Positions 52,892 through 62,389 of a stretch of 64,000 nt of DNA are shown one piece after another (positions within the stretch are counted from its first letter, which is position 1; the number at the start of each line of letters is the position of its first letter). The translations under genes were made by a program, and so were the position numbers. The stretch covers positions 558,001-622,000 of the forward strand of contig CAVSSX010000008.1 in the NCBI GenBank assembly GCA_963730735.1, read 5' to 3'. The DNA comes from CAVSSX01 sp963730735. Lineage in GTDB: Bacteria > Actinomycetota > Acidimicrobiia > Acidimicrobiales > RAAP-2. The notes under the pieces are model-generated. The model did no database searches, was not told the origin of the DNA, and saw only the letters and a list, made by a program, of their open reading frames with translations.

Positions 52892-55423
52892 TCACTCCGG
52901 CCGGCTCTCGAGCTCGTCGACGGTCATGAGCACGGCCCGGGCCTTGGAGCCCTCCGAGGGGCCGACCACGCCCCGTTGCTCGAGGAGGTCCATCAGTCGC
53001 CCGGCCCGGGCGAACCCGACCCGCAGCTTGCGCTGCAGCATCGAGGTCGACCCCAGCTGGGACCGGACCACCAGGTCCATGGCCGCCTGGAGCAGTTCGT
53101 CGTCGTCGTCGTTGCCGCCGCCGCTCAGACCGCCGCCGCCCTCGGCCACGGCGTCGATCCCGACCACCGGCTCGGGGGTCCGGCCCTGCCGGCGCCAGAA
53201 GGCCACCGCCTCGCGGACCTCCTCCTCGGAGACCCAGGGCCCCTGGAGCCGGCGCGGGATGTTCGAGGACGCGGTGAGGATGAGCATGTCGCCCTTGCCG
53301 ATCAGCCGCTCGGCGCCCGGCTGGTCCAAGATGACCCGGCTGTCGGCCAGCGAGGACACCGAGAAGGCCATCCGGCTGGGGACGTTGGCCTTGATGACCC
53401 CGGTGATCACGTCGACCGACGGGCGCTGGGTGGCCAGCACCAGGTGGATGCCGACGGCCCGGGCCATCTGGGCGATGCGGACGACGGACTCCTCGACGTC
53501 GCGGGCGGCCACCATCATCAGGTCGTTGAGCTCGTCCACGACCACCAGGACGAACGGGAGGCGTTCCGGCTGGCGGCCGTCGTCGACCACCTCGGGCTCG
53601 ACCACCTCGACCTCGGCCGTCGTCGGCCCGCCCTCTTCGCCCTCGGCCTCGGCCGCCGCCTTGGCCTTGGCCTTGGCCCGGGCGGCCACCTGGGCCGCCT
53701 GGGCGGCGACCGACGGACCGCCGATGGGGCCGAGGTCGCCCCGGTCGTACGCCTCGTTGTAGCCGGTGATGTCCCGGACGCCGTACTCCGCGAGCAGGTC
53801 GTAGCGGCGCTCCATCTCCTTCACCGCCCAGGCCAGGGCGTTGGCCGCCTTCTTCGGGTCGACCACCACCGGGGTGAGCAGGTGCGGCAGGTCGTTGTAC
53901 TGGCCGAGCTCGACCCGCTTGGGGTCGACCAGGATCATCCGGACCTGGTCGGGGGTGGCCCGCATGAGGATCGAGGTGATGAGCGAGTTGATGCACGACG
54001 ACTTCCCGGCGCCCGTCGCCCCGGAGATGAGCACGTGGGGCATCTCGGCCAGGTTGACCAGCACCGCCCGCCCGGCGATGTCCCGGCCCAGGGCCACCTC
54101 GAGGGGGTGGGTGGCGGCGTCGGCCTCGGGTGAGGTCAGGATGTCGCCCAGCGAGACCAGCTGGCGGGTGCGGTTCGGGACCTCCACGCCGATGGCCGAG
54201 CGCCCGGGGATGGGGGCCAGGATGCGGACGTCGGGCGACGCCATGGCGTAGGCGATGTCCTTGGACAGGCTGGTCACCCGGGCCACCTTGACCCCGGCGC
54301 CCAGCTCCAGCTCGAACCGGGTCACCGTCGGACCGACGGTCCGGCCCACCAGGCGGGTCTCCACGCCGTGGGCCAGGAGCGCCGCCACCAGGGCCTCGCC
54401 GGCCACGTCCAGCTGGCGCAGGTCCTGGCGCTGTTCCTTCGACCGCTTGAGGAGCCGCATCGGCGGCAGGCGCCACTCCCCGACCACCGGGACCCGGTCG
54501 GCCCGGGGGGCGACGAGGGGCACCGGCTTCTCGGCCGGGGGCTCGACGACGTCGTCCACCGGGATGTCGAGGACCTCGCGCGGGGCGGGCTCCTCCTCCA
54601 CCACCGGCGGCCGCGCCGGGGTGGGGACGGTGGCGGCCTCCGGCGGCACCACCGTGGTGGCCAGCGGGACCGGCGGCGCCGTCGGCGCCGACTCGAAGCG
54701 CCCGCCGTCCCACCACGAGGACACGGTCCGGGCCACCGCCGACACCGCGCCGACCACGCCGCGACCGAGGGCCCCGAGGCCCACACCGGTGGCCAGCACG
54801 ACGGCCACCAGGGCCAGGGCCACGAAGATGACCGAGGCGCCGGCCGTCCCGACGCCGCTCGACAGACCCCGCCCGACGGCCAGACCCAGGACGCCGCCGG
54901 CCGAGCGCAGCTCGTCGGCCGGCGCCCCGAAGTGGGGTGCGCCCCCGGCCAGGTCGGCCAGGCCCGAGACGGCGACCAGGCCCAGAACGGCGCCGAGCAC
55001 CGTGCGGGCCGGCTCGGGCCGGCGTCGGCTGAAGATGAGGAGGGCGCCGGCGGCCACGCAGATCGGCGGGACGGTGTAGCGGGCCCAGCCGATCAGGTAG
55101 CCGAGGCCGTGGTTGGCGCCCGAACCGACCGGACCCCCGGCCGAGCCGTAGATGGCCAGGCCGAGCAGGACGCCCAGGACGATCAGGGCCAGGCCCCACA
55201 GGTCGGCGGCGTGGGTCCGCCAGATGCCGTCGTTGGCCGGCGTGGCCGGGCGGCGGGTGGTCGATGCCCTCGAGGTCGACCGGTTGGCCGGTTTGGCGGC
55301 ATGGCTCGGGCCCCGCCGGGTCGGCGGGGCGGCGCGGGAGGTGCGGGTGCTCTTCGAGCTCTGCGTGGACCGTGCCGTCGGGCGACTCGCCGCCGGCTGG
55401 CCTTTCGTCGTCACCACAGCCAT
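52892..55423 (-). CDS. ftsK: DNA translocase FtsK/SpoIIIE
   Basis: Septal DNA pump, 843 aa. A basic N-terminus precedes four membrane helices (GLALIVLGVLLGLAIYG to the GRGVVGAVSAV region). A short proline/valine linker follows, then the RecA-like motor with HVLISGATGAGKSSCIN (Walker A), a DPKRVELGQYNDLPHLLTPVV segment and VVVDELNDLMM (Walker B). An acidic insertion (EAEGEEGGPTTAEVEVVEPEV) sits between them. The C-terminal winged-helix gamma domain is STSMLQRKLRVGFARAGRLMDLLEQRGVVG. The linker is shorter than in E. coli, as usual for Actinobacteria. Confidence 0.97.
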   Translation of the reverse strand: MAVVTTKGQPAASRPTARSTQSSKSTRTSRAAPPTRRGPSHAAKPANRSTSRASTTRRPATPANDGIWRTHAADLWGLALIVLGVLLGLAIYGSAGGPVGSGANHGLGYLIGWARYTVPPICVAAGALLIFSRRRPEPARTVLGAVLGLVAVSGLADLAGGAPHFGAPADELRSAGGVLGLAVGRGLSSGVGTAGASVIFVALALVAVVLATGVGLGALGRGVVGAVSAVARTVSSWWDGGRFESAPTAPPVPLATTVVPPEAATVPTPARPPVVEEEPAPREVLDIPVDDVVEPPAEKPVPLVAPRADRVPVVGEWRLPPMRLLKRSKEQRQDLRQLDVAGEALVAALLAHGVETRLVGRTVGPTVTRFELELGAGVKVARVTSLSKDIAYAMASPDVRILAPIPGRSAIGVEVPNRTRQLVSLGDILTSPEADAATHPLEVALGRDIAGRAVLVNLAEMPHVLISGATGAGKSSCINSLITSILMRATPDQVRMILVDPKRVELGQYNDLPHLLTPVVVDPKKAANALAWAVKEMERRYDLLAEYGVRDITGYNEAYDRGDLGPIGGPSVAAQAAQVAARAKAKAKAAAEAEGEEGGPTTAEVEVVEPEVVDDGRQPERLPFVLVVVDELNDLMMVAARDVEESVVRIAQMARAVGIHLVLATQRPSVDVITGVIKANVPSRMAFSVSSLADSRVILDQPGAERLIGKGDMLILTASSNIPRRLQGPWVSEEEVREAVAFWRRQGRTPEPVVGIDAVAEGGGGLSGGGNDDDDELLQAAMDLVVRSQLGSTSMLQRKLRVGFARAGRLMDLLEQRGVVGPSEGSKARAVLMTVDELESRPE

Positions 55424-55574
55424 TGCAGGCTACCGCCGGACCGGGGGTCGACGGGGGACGGTCCCCCCCGGGGCGACCCGGGAGGTGAGGGCCGCCGACG
55501 GGGCCGCTCGGGCTCGTCGGCCCGCGTGGGCCGGGCGGGCCGGTAGCTACGATTGCCCTGACGAGGGAGCGAAC

Positions 55575-56387
55575 ATGAACGATCGAGCGACACAGCCCGG
55601 GGGCACCCGACCCGACGTCCGAGGGGGTACCGCCGACGGCGCCACCCTGGCCGATCGGCTCGACGGGGCCTCACTCTGGTTCCTAGAGGTCACCGAGAGC
55701 TTTAGGGTCACCCCGGTGATGCAGGGCCTGCGCCTGCGGGCCGAGGGCCTCGAGGCCCTGGCGCCCCTCCCCGGCCAGGACCTGATGGTGGCCGTGCCGG
55801 CCGAGGGCGACACCACCTACCGCCGGCGCTACACCATCCGCCGCTTCGATCCGGCGGCGTCCGAGGTGGAGCTCCAGATCGTGCGCCACGAGGAGGGTCC
55901 CGGCGGCCGCTGGGCGACCTCGGTCGAGGTCGGCGACTGGGTCGAGGCCATCGGCCCCCGGGGCAAGATCACCCTGGTCGACGACGCCGACTGGCACCTG
56001 TTCGCCGGCGACGAGTCGGGGCTGCCGGCCGTCCTGGCCATGACCGAGGCCCTCCGAGCCGGCGGTCGGGCCCAGGCCGTCCTCGAGGTCCCCACGGCCG
56101 CCGACCAGCAGACCCCCCACCTGGCCGAGGGGGCCCTGGTGGACCTCCACTGGCTGCACCGGGGCGACACCGCGCCCGGTCGCCCCGAGGCCCTGCTCGA
56201 GGCCCTGGGGGCCCTGGAGCTCCCGGCCGGCCGGGGCCACGCCTACCTGACCGGCGAGCTGCGGGTGGTGTCGGCGATGCGCCAGCTCCTGATCGACCGG
56301 GGGTTGGCGCCCGACCAGATCTCGCCCAAGCCCTACTGGCGCCTCGGGGTGGCCAACGCCCCCCACGGCGAGCCGCTGAAGGACTGA
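55575..56387 (+). CDS. Siderophore-interacting FAD protein
   Basis: A 270-aa member of the SIP/ViuB family, which reduces ferric siderophores in the cytoplasm. The FAD-binding barrel carries RRRYTIRRFDPAASEVELQIVRHEEGPGGRWA. The NAD(P)H-binding half has WHLFAGDESGLPAVLAMTEAL, and the end shows PKPYWRLGVA. ATG 55575 follows GAGGGAGC. It is divergent from ftsK. No siderophore biosynthesis genes are in the window. Confidence 0.92.
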   Translation: MNDRATQPGGTRPDVRGGTADGATLADRLDGASLWFLEVTESFRVTPVMQGLRLRAEGLEALAPLPGQDLMVAVPAEGDTTYRRRYTIRRFDPAASEVELQIVRHEEGPGGRWATSVEVGDWVEAIGPRGKITLVDDADWHLFAGDESGLPAVLAMTEALRAGGRAQAVLEVPTAADQQTPHLAEGALVDLHWLHRGDTAPGRPEALLEALGALELPAGRGHAYLTGELRVVSAMRQLLIDRGLAPDQISPKPYWRLGVANAPHGEPLKD

Positions 56388-56448
56388 CGGCCGCCCGGCC
56401 CAGCTGGCCGGACGCAGCCGCCGGCCCCGGTGGGGGTCGGCCGGTGGC

Positions 56449-58242
56449 TCAGACGGCGACGATGACCGGGACGATCATCGGGCGACGGCGGGTCCGGTCG
56501 GTGACCAGCTTGCCGAGGGCCTTGCGGGCGTGGCGGCCGAGCGCCTCGACGTCCCGAGCCCCGTCGCCCATGGCCTTGACCAGCGCCTGCTCGACCACCT
56601 TGGCCGCCTCGTCGAGCAGGATCTCGGCCTCGTCGGCGTGGATCCACCCCCGGGTGGCGATCTGGGGGGTGCCGACCAGCGAGCCGTTCTGGATGTCGAC
56701 GGTCGCCACCACCATGACGACGCCCTCCTCGGAGAGCAGCTTGCGGTCCCGGAGCACCCCGTGGCCGACGCCCCCGACGGTGCCGTCGACGTAGGTGTAC
56801 CCGGCCGGCACGTAGCCGTCCCGGCGCAGGCCGTTGCCGTCGACCCGCAGGGCGTCGCCGTCGACGCACAGGAGGACCTGGTCGGCCGGCACACCCATGC
56901 CGCGGGCGAGAGCGGCGTGGTGCACCAGATGGCGGTACTCCCCGTGGACGGGCACGAACATGTCCGGCCGGGCCACCGAGAGCAGTGTCTGGAGCTCGCC
57001 CTGGCGGGCGTGACCGCTCACGTGGACCGCCTCGGCGCCGGTGTGGACGACCTCGGCCCCCCGGCGGTGCAGGTCGTCGATGACCCGGCCGACCGACCAC
57101 TCGTTGCCCGGGATGGGGTGGGCGCTGATGACCACCACGTCCTGGTCCTCGATCTTGAGGCGCTTGTTCTCCCCCACGGCCATGAGCGAGAGGGCCGACA
57201 TCGGCTCACCCTGGGACCCGGTCGAGATCACGCAGGTCTCGCCCGGGGCCAGCAGGTGGATCTGGTCGATGTCGACCAGCGTGCCCTCGGGGAAGTGCAG
57301 GATCCCGAGGCGGCGGGCCAATTCCACGTTCTTGCCCATCGACCGGCCGAGGGTGGCCACCTTGCGGCCGGTGGCCACGGCGGCGTCGATCACCTGCTGG
57401 ACCCGGTGGATGTGGCTGGCGAAGCAGGCGACCACGATGCGCCGGCCCTCCCGGGCGGCGAAGACCCGGCGCAGGGTGACCCCGACGGTCGACTCCGACG
57501 CCGTGAAACCGGGCTCCTCGGCGTTGGTCGAGTCCGAGAGCAGGAGGCGGATCCCCGGCCCGGCGGCCAGGGCCCCGATCCGGGCCAGGTCGGTCCGGCG
57601 GCCGTCCACCGGCTGCAGGTCGAGCTTGAAGTCCCCCGAGTGCAGGATGATGCCCTGGGGAGTGTGGAAGGCCAGGGCGAAGGCCTCGGGCACCGAGTGG
57701 GTGACCGGGATGAACTCGACGTCGCACGGCCCGATCCGGCGCCGCTCGCCGTCCTTCACCGTGACGAAGGTCGCCCGGTCGGCCAGGCCGGCCTCCTCCA
57801 CCCGGTGACGGGCCAGGCCGACGGTGAGCTCGGAGCCGTAGATCGACAGCGACAGGTCCCGCAGGAGGAAGGCCAGGCCGCCGGTGTGGTCCTCGTGGCC
57901 GTGGGTCAGGACCACGCCGTCCACCCGGTCGGCGTTGTCCTTCAGGTACGAGAAGTCCGGCAGGACCAGGTCGACCCCGGGCATGTCGGGGTCGGGGAAC
58001 ATGATCCCGCAGTCGAGGACCAGGATCCGCCCGTCGACCTCGATGCACAGGCAGTTCCGGCCGATCTCGCCCAGGCCGCCCAGGAACACCACCCGCACCG
58101 AGCCCTCGCCGGGCACGTCGGTCCGGTGCGTCGTCGGGGTGGAGGCGCCGGAGGCCGGCTGACGGTCCGGACCGCTGCGGCCGTCCACCGCCTCGGTGTC
58201 GTTCCCCTTGGGCTTGCGGCTGCGGCGTTTGCGTTCAGGCAC
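56449..58242 (-). CDS. rnj: Ribonuclease J
   Basis: Metallo-beta-lactamase/beta-CASP ribonuclease with endo- and 5'-3' exonuclease activity, 597 aa. After a basic ~45-residue N-terminus come VRVVFLGGLGEIGRNCL and the zinc motif HGHEDH (residues 114-119). FHTPQGIILHSGDFKLD, the beta-CASP segments (CFASHIHRVQQVID, SQGEPMSALSLMA) and PVHGEYRHL follow, then the C-terminal domain. It lies about 75 bases downstream of dapA on the same strand, a conserved pairing in Actinobacteria. Confidence 0.97.
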   Translation of the reverse strand: MPERKRRSRKPKGNDTEAVDGRSGPDRQPASGASTPTTHRTDVPGEGSVRVVFLGGLGEIGRNCLCIEVDGRILVLDCGIMFPDPDMPGVDLVLPDFSYLKDNADRVDGVVLTHGHEDHTGGLAFLLRDLSLSIYGSELTVGLARHRVEEAGLADRATFVTVKDGERRRIGPCDVEFIPVTHSVPEAFALAFHTPQGIILHSGDFKLDLQPVDGRRTDLARIGALAAGPGIRLLLSDSTNAEEPGFTASESTVGVTLRRVFAAREGRRIVVACFASHIHRVQQVIDAAVATGRKVATLGRSMGKNVELARRLGILHFPEGTLVDIDQIHLLAPGETCVISTGSQGEPMSALSLMAVGENKRLKIEDQDVVVISAHPIPGNEWSVGRVIDDLHRRGAEVVHTGAEAVHVSGHARQGELQTLLSVARPDMFVPVHGEYRHLVHHAALARGMGVPADQVLLCVDGDALRVDGNGLRRDGYVPAGYTYVDGTVGGVGHGVLRDRKLLSEEGVVMVVATVDIQNGSLVGTPQIATRGWIHADEAEILLDEAAKVVEQALVKAMGDGARDVEALGRHARKALGKLVTDRTRRRPMIVPVIVAV

Positions 58243-58317
58243 GTGCGGTTCCCATCGTGTGGTGCGGAAGGTGGCGGGTGGTGCGGGGGTCGACCAGGGC
58301 CCGGGGCCCTGGTCCGG

Positions 58318-59220
58318 TCACTGCGTGCCCAGGCGGGCGAGCACCCGGCGGGCCTCGCCGTCGAGTTCGGGCGGGGCGACCCCGAGCGGGGCCCGGCACT
58401 GCCCGACGGCCAGCCCCAGGGCCCGGCACGCCGCCTTGGCCGGCAGCGGGTTCGGGCACTCCTCGGTGGACTCGAAGTCGAACGACTCGATCAGGCGGGC
58501 GTTGGCGTGGCGGGCCCCCTCGACGTCGCCCTTGGCGAACGCCGTCAGGACCTCGCCGAACTCCCGACCGGCCCAGTTGGCGGCCACGCTGACCACGCCG
58601 ACGGCCCCGATGGCCAGCAGCGGCAGGGTCAGGGCGTCGTCGCCCGAGTACAGCTCGAAGGAGGCCGGGGTGCGGGCCACCAGGCGGGCCGACCCGGCCA
58701 CGTCGCCGGCGGCGTCCTTCACGGCCACGATGTTGGGCACCTGCTCGGCCAGGGCCACCATGGTGTGCAGGGCGATCCGTCGGCCGGTCCGCACCGGGAT
58801 GTCGTAGAGCATGACCGGGAGGTCGGTGGCCGCCGCCACCGCCCGGAAGTGCCCGTCGATGCCGACCTGCGAGGGCCGGCTGTAGTAGGGGGTGACGACC
58901 AGGATGCCGTCGACCCCGACGTCGGTCGCCTTCCGGGTCAGCTCCACCGAGTGGGCGGTGTCGTTCGAGCCGGTGCCGGCGAGCACCGGGATGGTGACGG
59001 CCTCGGCCACGGCCCGCCAGAGGTCGACGGACTCGTCGTCGGTGAGCACCGGCCCCTCGCCGGTGGTCCCGGCGACCACCAGCCCGTCGCTGCCGTGGTC
59101 GGCCAGGTGACGGGCGAGGGCCACCGCGGCGTCGACGTCGAGGGCCCCGTCGGCGTCGAACGGCGTCACCATGGCCGTCACGACGGCGCCGAAACGGGGC
59201 GAGCGCTCGGTCCCTGACAT
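58318..59220 (-). CDS. dapA: 4-hydroxy-tetrahydrodipicolinate synthase
   Basis: Condenses pyruvate with aspartate semialdehyde. It is a 300-aa TIM barrel with AMVTPFDADGALD, VAGTTGEGPVLTDDE (Thr pair), VVTPYYSRPSQVGID, MLYDIPVRTG (catalytic Tyr), AVKDAAGDV (Schiff-base Lys) and SGDDALTLPLLAIGAVGVVSVAAN. It is the first committed step of the lysine/DAP route, whose remaining steps are encoded elsewhere in the window. Confidence 0.97.
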   Translation of the reverse strand: MSGTERSPRFGAVVTAMVTPFDADGALDVDAAVALARHLADHGSDGLVVAGTTGEGPVLTDDESVDLWRAVAEAVTIPVLAGTGSNDTAHSVELTRKATDVGVDGILVVTPYYSRPSQVGIDGHFRAVAAATDLPVMLYDIPVRTGRRIALHTMVALAEQVPNIVAVKDAAGDVAGSARLVARTPASFELYSGDDALTLPLLAIGAVGVVSVAANWAGREFGEVLTAFAKGDVEGARHANARLIESFDFESTEECPNPLPAKAACRALGLAVGQCRAPLGVAPPELDGEARRVLARLGTQ

Positions 59221-59283
59221 GATCGGCCCAAGGCTAGCAGTCGACCTCTCGGCCGCTCACGGGGAGCCGCCCCGTCGGGCGGG

Positions 59284-60459
59284 CTAGCTGACCGCCCGCT
59301 CGGCCGGCGACCCGTCGGCGGTGGCGTCCACCTCGGCCACCGTGTCGGTCCAGTTCTCGTACTCGATGACCCCCATCTCGGTGAACCGTTGGCGCAGCCA
59401 GCCGTCGCCGCCGTCGAGCAGGCCGAGCTTCTTCACGTTGGGGACGATCTTGGAGAACAGGGCCCGCTGGAACTCCATGCGGTCGGGGGCCTGGGCCACC
59501 GCCGTGAGGACGTCGGCCTTGGGCACCTCGAGCCGCTCCCACACCTCCTGGAAGAGCAGGCGGTCGCGCATGCGCACCGCCGCCTCGAAGGCGAACTCCT
59601 GGCGGTCGCGCAGCTCGGCCGCCGAGAGACCGGCGTAGTACTCCTGGAGGCTCAGCACGCCGAAGGCCACGTGGCGGGCCTCGTCGGCCATCACGTAGCG
59701 CAGCAGCTGCTTCAGCAGCGGCTCGGTCGTGGTGGCGTGGATGAACCCGAAGGAGGCCAGGGCCAGGCCCTCGACCATGATCTGCATCCCGAGGTAGGTG
59801 ATGTCCCAGCGCGAGTCCGAGATGATGTCGTCGAGCAGCAGGCCCAGGTGGGCGTTCAGCGGGTAGTGGCCCGACAGCTTCTCGTCGAGGTACTTGGAGA
59901 ACACCTCGACGTGGCGGGCCTCGTCGACCACCTGGGTGGCGGCGTAGTACTTGGCGTCGATCCACGGCACCGTCTCCACGATCTTGGCCGTGCACAACAG
60001 GGCGCCCTGCTCGCCGTGCATGAACTGCGACAGCGTCCAGTTCTGGTTCTCCATGCCGAAGTGCAGCCACTCCTTCTGGCCCCAGGACGCGAGGACCGTG
60101 CCGGCCAGGTCGCCGCTCCCCCACTGGGCGGCCGGCCCGGCGGCGGCGGCGTTGGCCGCCACCACCCGCTCCTGGTCGACCTCGGTGTCCCACGGCAGGT
60201 CGGTCTGGCCGTTCCACTGGGCCCGCTTGGCCTTCTCGTAGAGCCGGTCGAGCTGCGACCGGGCCCCCTTCTCGTAGTCCCAGGTGAACTCGGCCGGGCA
60301 GTGGTCGTCGACCAGGTGCCGGCCGTCGGCCTCCTCGTAGCCGACCACCGAGAGCACCGCCTCGAGGTCGTTGACCTCGGTCCGGCCGATCATCTCGAGG
60401 TCGGGCGTCCGGGCGTCGTCGTGGTCGGTCCCGTGTCCGGGCACGTTGAGGGTGGTCAT
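59284..60459 (-). CDS. Ferritin-like diiron protein, probable oxygenase
   Basis: A 391-aa helical protein with two diiron-type ligand sets: FMHGEQGALLC and VVDEARHVEVFSKYL, then MVEGLALASFGF and VMADEARHVAFGVLSLQEYY (E...E-x-x-H twice). This pattern matches ferritin-like/ribonucleotide-reductase R2-like oxygenases, including AurF-type N-oxygenases and acyl desaturases; I cannot choose among them. There is no signal peptide. Its start overlaps the stop of the upstream tetR gene (ATGA), so it is co-expressed with, and likely controlled by, that regulator. Confidence 0.82.
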   Translation of the reverse strand: MTTLNVPGHGTDHDDARTPDLEMIGRTEVNDLEAVLSVVGYEEADGRHLVDDHCPAEFTWDYEKGARSQLDRLYEKAKRAQWNGQTDLPWDTEVDQERVVAANAAAAGPAAQWGSGDLAGTVLASWGQKEWLHFGMENQNWTLSQFMHGEQGALLCTAKIVETVPWIDAKYYAATQVVDEARHVEVFSKYLDEKLSGHYPLNAHLGLLLDDIISDSRWDITYLGMQIMVEGLALASFGFIHATTTEPLLKQLLRYVMADEARHVAFGVLSLQEYYAGLSAAELRDRQEFAFEAAVRMRDRLLFQEVWERLEVPKADVLTAVAQAPDRMEFQRALFSKIVPNVKKLGLLDGGDGWLRQRFTEMGVIEYENWTDTVAEVDATADGSPAERAVS

Positions 60460-61265
60460 CGGGTCGCTCCCTTGCGTCGGGTCGTCGGGGGGTCAGCACT
60501 GTCGCGGTGTCGTTGGGCTGGTGGGGCCGCCCGTCGGGCGGCGTCGTGCGGACCGAGGTCCCGCAGGCGCAGGGCGTCGATCCCCGGTAGGACGAAGGTC
60601 CGGACCACGTGGCGGGCGGCGTCGAGGTCGGCCAGCGACCAGCCGCCGTCGCGGTCGGCCACGTAGGCCAGCACGATCCGGGCCGCCCACTCGCCGGCCC
60701 GCCCGGCGTCCTCGGGCTCGAGCCACCGGCCGAGGAACGGGGCGACGAAGTCGCCGGCCACCCGGAGCACCCGGTCCAGGCCGGCGAAGGCCAACTGGGG
60801 CAGGACCAGCCCGGGCTCGTGCTCGGCCACGAAGCACAGGGCCCGGTGGTTGCGCAGCCAGCGGGTCGAGGTGGTGAGGCCCGACACCAGGGCCTCCTCG
60901 AGGTCGGTGGCCTCGCCCATGGCGACGGCCAGCGCCGAGAAGAACCGGGCGGTCTCGGTCTCCACCACCGCCGCCAGCACGGCGTCACGGCCACCGGGGA
61001 AGGTGCGGTAGAGGGTCGCCCGCGACAGCCCGGCCTCCCGGGCGATGTCGTCGACGGTGGTCTTGGCCACCCCGTGACGGGCCAGGCACCGCAGCGCCCC
61101 GTCGACCACCCGGACCCGCACCGAGGACCGGTCGTCGGTCCCGAGGAACGTGATGGCGCCGGGTCGCCGGCGACGAGGCGGCCCGGGCCGTGGTGGCGCC
61201 GGGACCGCCGCCCCGCCCCGCCCGGCCGCCTCGGCCAGGGCCGGTCCGTCGGGCATCGGGGTCAT
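60456..61265 (-). CDS. TetR/AcrR family transcriptional regulator
   Basis: A 269-aa regulator. A Pro/Arg-rich ~40-residue N-terminus (possibly shorter if an internal start is used) precedes the helix-turn-helix VVDGALRCLARHGVAKTTVDDIAREAGLSR then ATLYRTFPGGRDAVL. The ligand domain has HRALCFVAEHEPGLVLPQL. It is translationally coupled to the diiron-protein gene. A palindrome-like operator overlaps its start region. Confidence 0.9.
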   Translation of the reverse strand: MTPMPDGPALAEAAGRGGAAVPAPPRPGPPRRRRPGAITFLGTDDRSSVRVRVVDGALRCLARHGVAKTTVDDIAREAGLSRATLYRTFPGGRDAVLAAVVETETARFFSALAVAMGEATDLEEALVSGLTTSTRWLRNHRALCFVAEHEPGLVLPQLAFAGLDRVLRVAGDFVAPFLGRWLEPEDAGRAGEWAARIVLAYVADRDGGWSLADLDAARHVVRTFVLPGIDALRLRDLGPHDAARRAAPPAQRHRDSADPPTTRRKGATR

Positions 61266-61266
61266 A

Positions 61267-61293
61267 TGAAACAGTATGTCGATTTTTGTCTCA
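61267..61293. promoter_or_regulatory. Probable TetR operator
   Basis: TGAAACA (61267-61273) and TGTCTCA (61287-61293) form an inverted repeat with one mismatch, spaced by 13 bases, in a short AT-rich patch directly at the tetR start and facing the divergent thioesterase gene. It is a natural site for autoregulation by the adjacent TetR. Confidence 0.6.
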
Positions 61294-61340
61294 TCGTCAA
61301 CGCCCCCCGATGGCCCGCTACGCTGCCCGACGTGCCCCAG

Positions 61341-61766
61341 ATGGACGCCGCCGAGCTCCAGGAGTTCTTCCGCCAGGCCTTCGACGAGGCGGCCCCGCCC
61401 TTCGTCGTCGAGGAGGTGGCCGACTGGGGCGCCCGGGTCCGCCTACCGGTGACGGCGGCCCACTCGAGGCCGGGGAACACCGTCTCGGGACCGGCCCTGA
61501 TGACGGCGGCCGACACCGCCGCCTACACGGCCATCCTGGCCCAGATCGGACCGGTGGCCCTGGCCGTGACGACCAGCCTGCACATCGACTTCCTCCGCAA
61601 GCCGCCGCTCCGCGACGTGCTGGCCGAGGCCCGGTTGCTCAAGCTGGGCCGACGGCTGGCCATCGTCTCGGTGGCCCTGTGGTCGGCCGACGCCGACGGT
61701 GGCCCCGGCGACCGCTCGACGCTGGTGGCCAGCGCCCAGGTCACCTACTCGATCCCGCCGAGCTGA
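61341..61766 (+). CDS. Hotdog-fold thioesterase, PaaI family
   Basis: A ~141-aa hotdog domain: PVTAAHSRPGNTVSGPALMTAADTAAYTAILAQIG (the family's H-x-N/R...G-x3-t-l-aD helix), then VALAVTTSLHIDFLRKPPL and VLAEARLLKLGRRLAIVSVAL. It hydrolyses acyl-CoA thioesters, with substrate unknown. ATG 61341 or GTG 61332 may start it. It is divergent from the tetR-diiron operon across the operator-like repeat. Confidence 0.85.
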   Translation: MDAAELQEFFRQAFDEAAPPFVVEEVADWGARVRLPVTAAHSRPGNTVSGPALMTAADTAAYTAILAQIGPVALAVTTSLHIDFLRKPPLRDVLAEARLLKLGRRLAIVSVALWSADADGGPGDRSTLVASAQVTYSIPPS

Positions 61767-61796
61767 CCCGGGCCACGACGGCAGCGCCGCCGCCGC

Positions 61797-62384
61797 TCAG
61801 GCGTGCGGCGGCGGCACGATGCCCCCGAGGAGCTCGGCCCGGACCAGCCGGGCCACCTGCTCGGGGTCGTCGAGGTCCCAGCGACCGGGTGAGCCGATGT
61901 AGGAGAGCACCATGCGGGCCAGGAAGGTGGCGGCCTCGGCCACGTCGACCCCCGGGGCCAGCTCGTGGCGCTCGAGGTAGGGGGTGAGGAAGGCGGCGAT
62001 GACCTCGATGGTCCCGGGGCTCTCCCCGGTGAGCGCCGGCAGGAGGCTCTCGGGCTCACTGGCCAGCACCCGCTGGAGCACCTCGTGGTCGGAGATGGCC
62101 CGGTGGGCGAAGAGCAGACCGCGCTCCATGACCTCCTCGAGCGAGTCGGCCGACTGCACCTCCTCGTAGAGGCGGGCGAAGAAGCGGGCGTACTCGAAGG
62201 TGACCACGGCGCCCATCAGCTCGTCCCGGCCACCCGGGAAGTACCGGTACACGGTGGCCCGGGACACCCCGGCCTCCTTGGCCGCGTCCTCGACGGTGGT
62301 CCGGGCCAGTCCCCGGCGGGCCACGCAGTCGTAGGTCGCCTGGAGGATCCGCTGGCGCACCACCTCGGTGTCGGCGGCGGCCAC
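61797..62384 (-). CDS. TetR/AcrR family transcriptional regulator
   Basis: A 195-aa regulator with helix-turn-helix RQRILQATYDCVARRGLARTTVEDAAKEAGVSRATVYRYF then PGGRDELMGAVV. It resembles the previous TetR in its HTH and in the downstream ARFFARLYEEV segment, so the two may be related duplicates. GTG 62384 is chosen as start, giving no overlap with dapB, whose stop is at 62390. Target genes are not evident. Confidence 0.85.
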   Translation of the reverse strand: MAAADTEVVRQRILQATYDCVARRGLARTTVEDAAKEAGVSRATVYRYFPGGRDELMGAVVTFEYARFFARLYEEVQSADSLEEVMERGLLFAHRAISDHEVLQRVLASEPESLLPALTGESPGTIEVIAAFLTPYLERHELAPGVDVAEAATFLARMVLSYIGSPGRWDLDDPEQVARLVRAELLGGIVPPPHA

Positions 62385-62389
62385 CGGGT

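Noticed and set aside
56530..59217. 895-codon open frame on the plus strand opposite rnj and dapA
   Set aside because: Shadow of two certain genes on the other strand. Its translation is Gly/Arg/His/Val-biased with no domain; high GC keeps such frames open.
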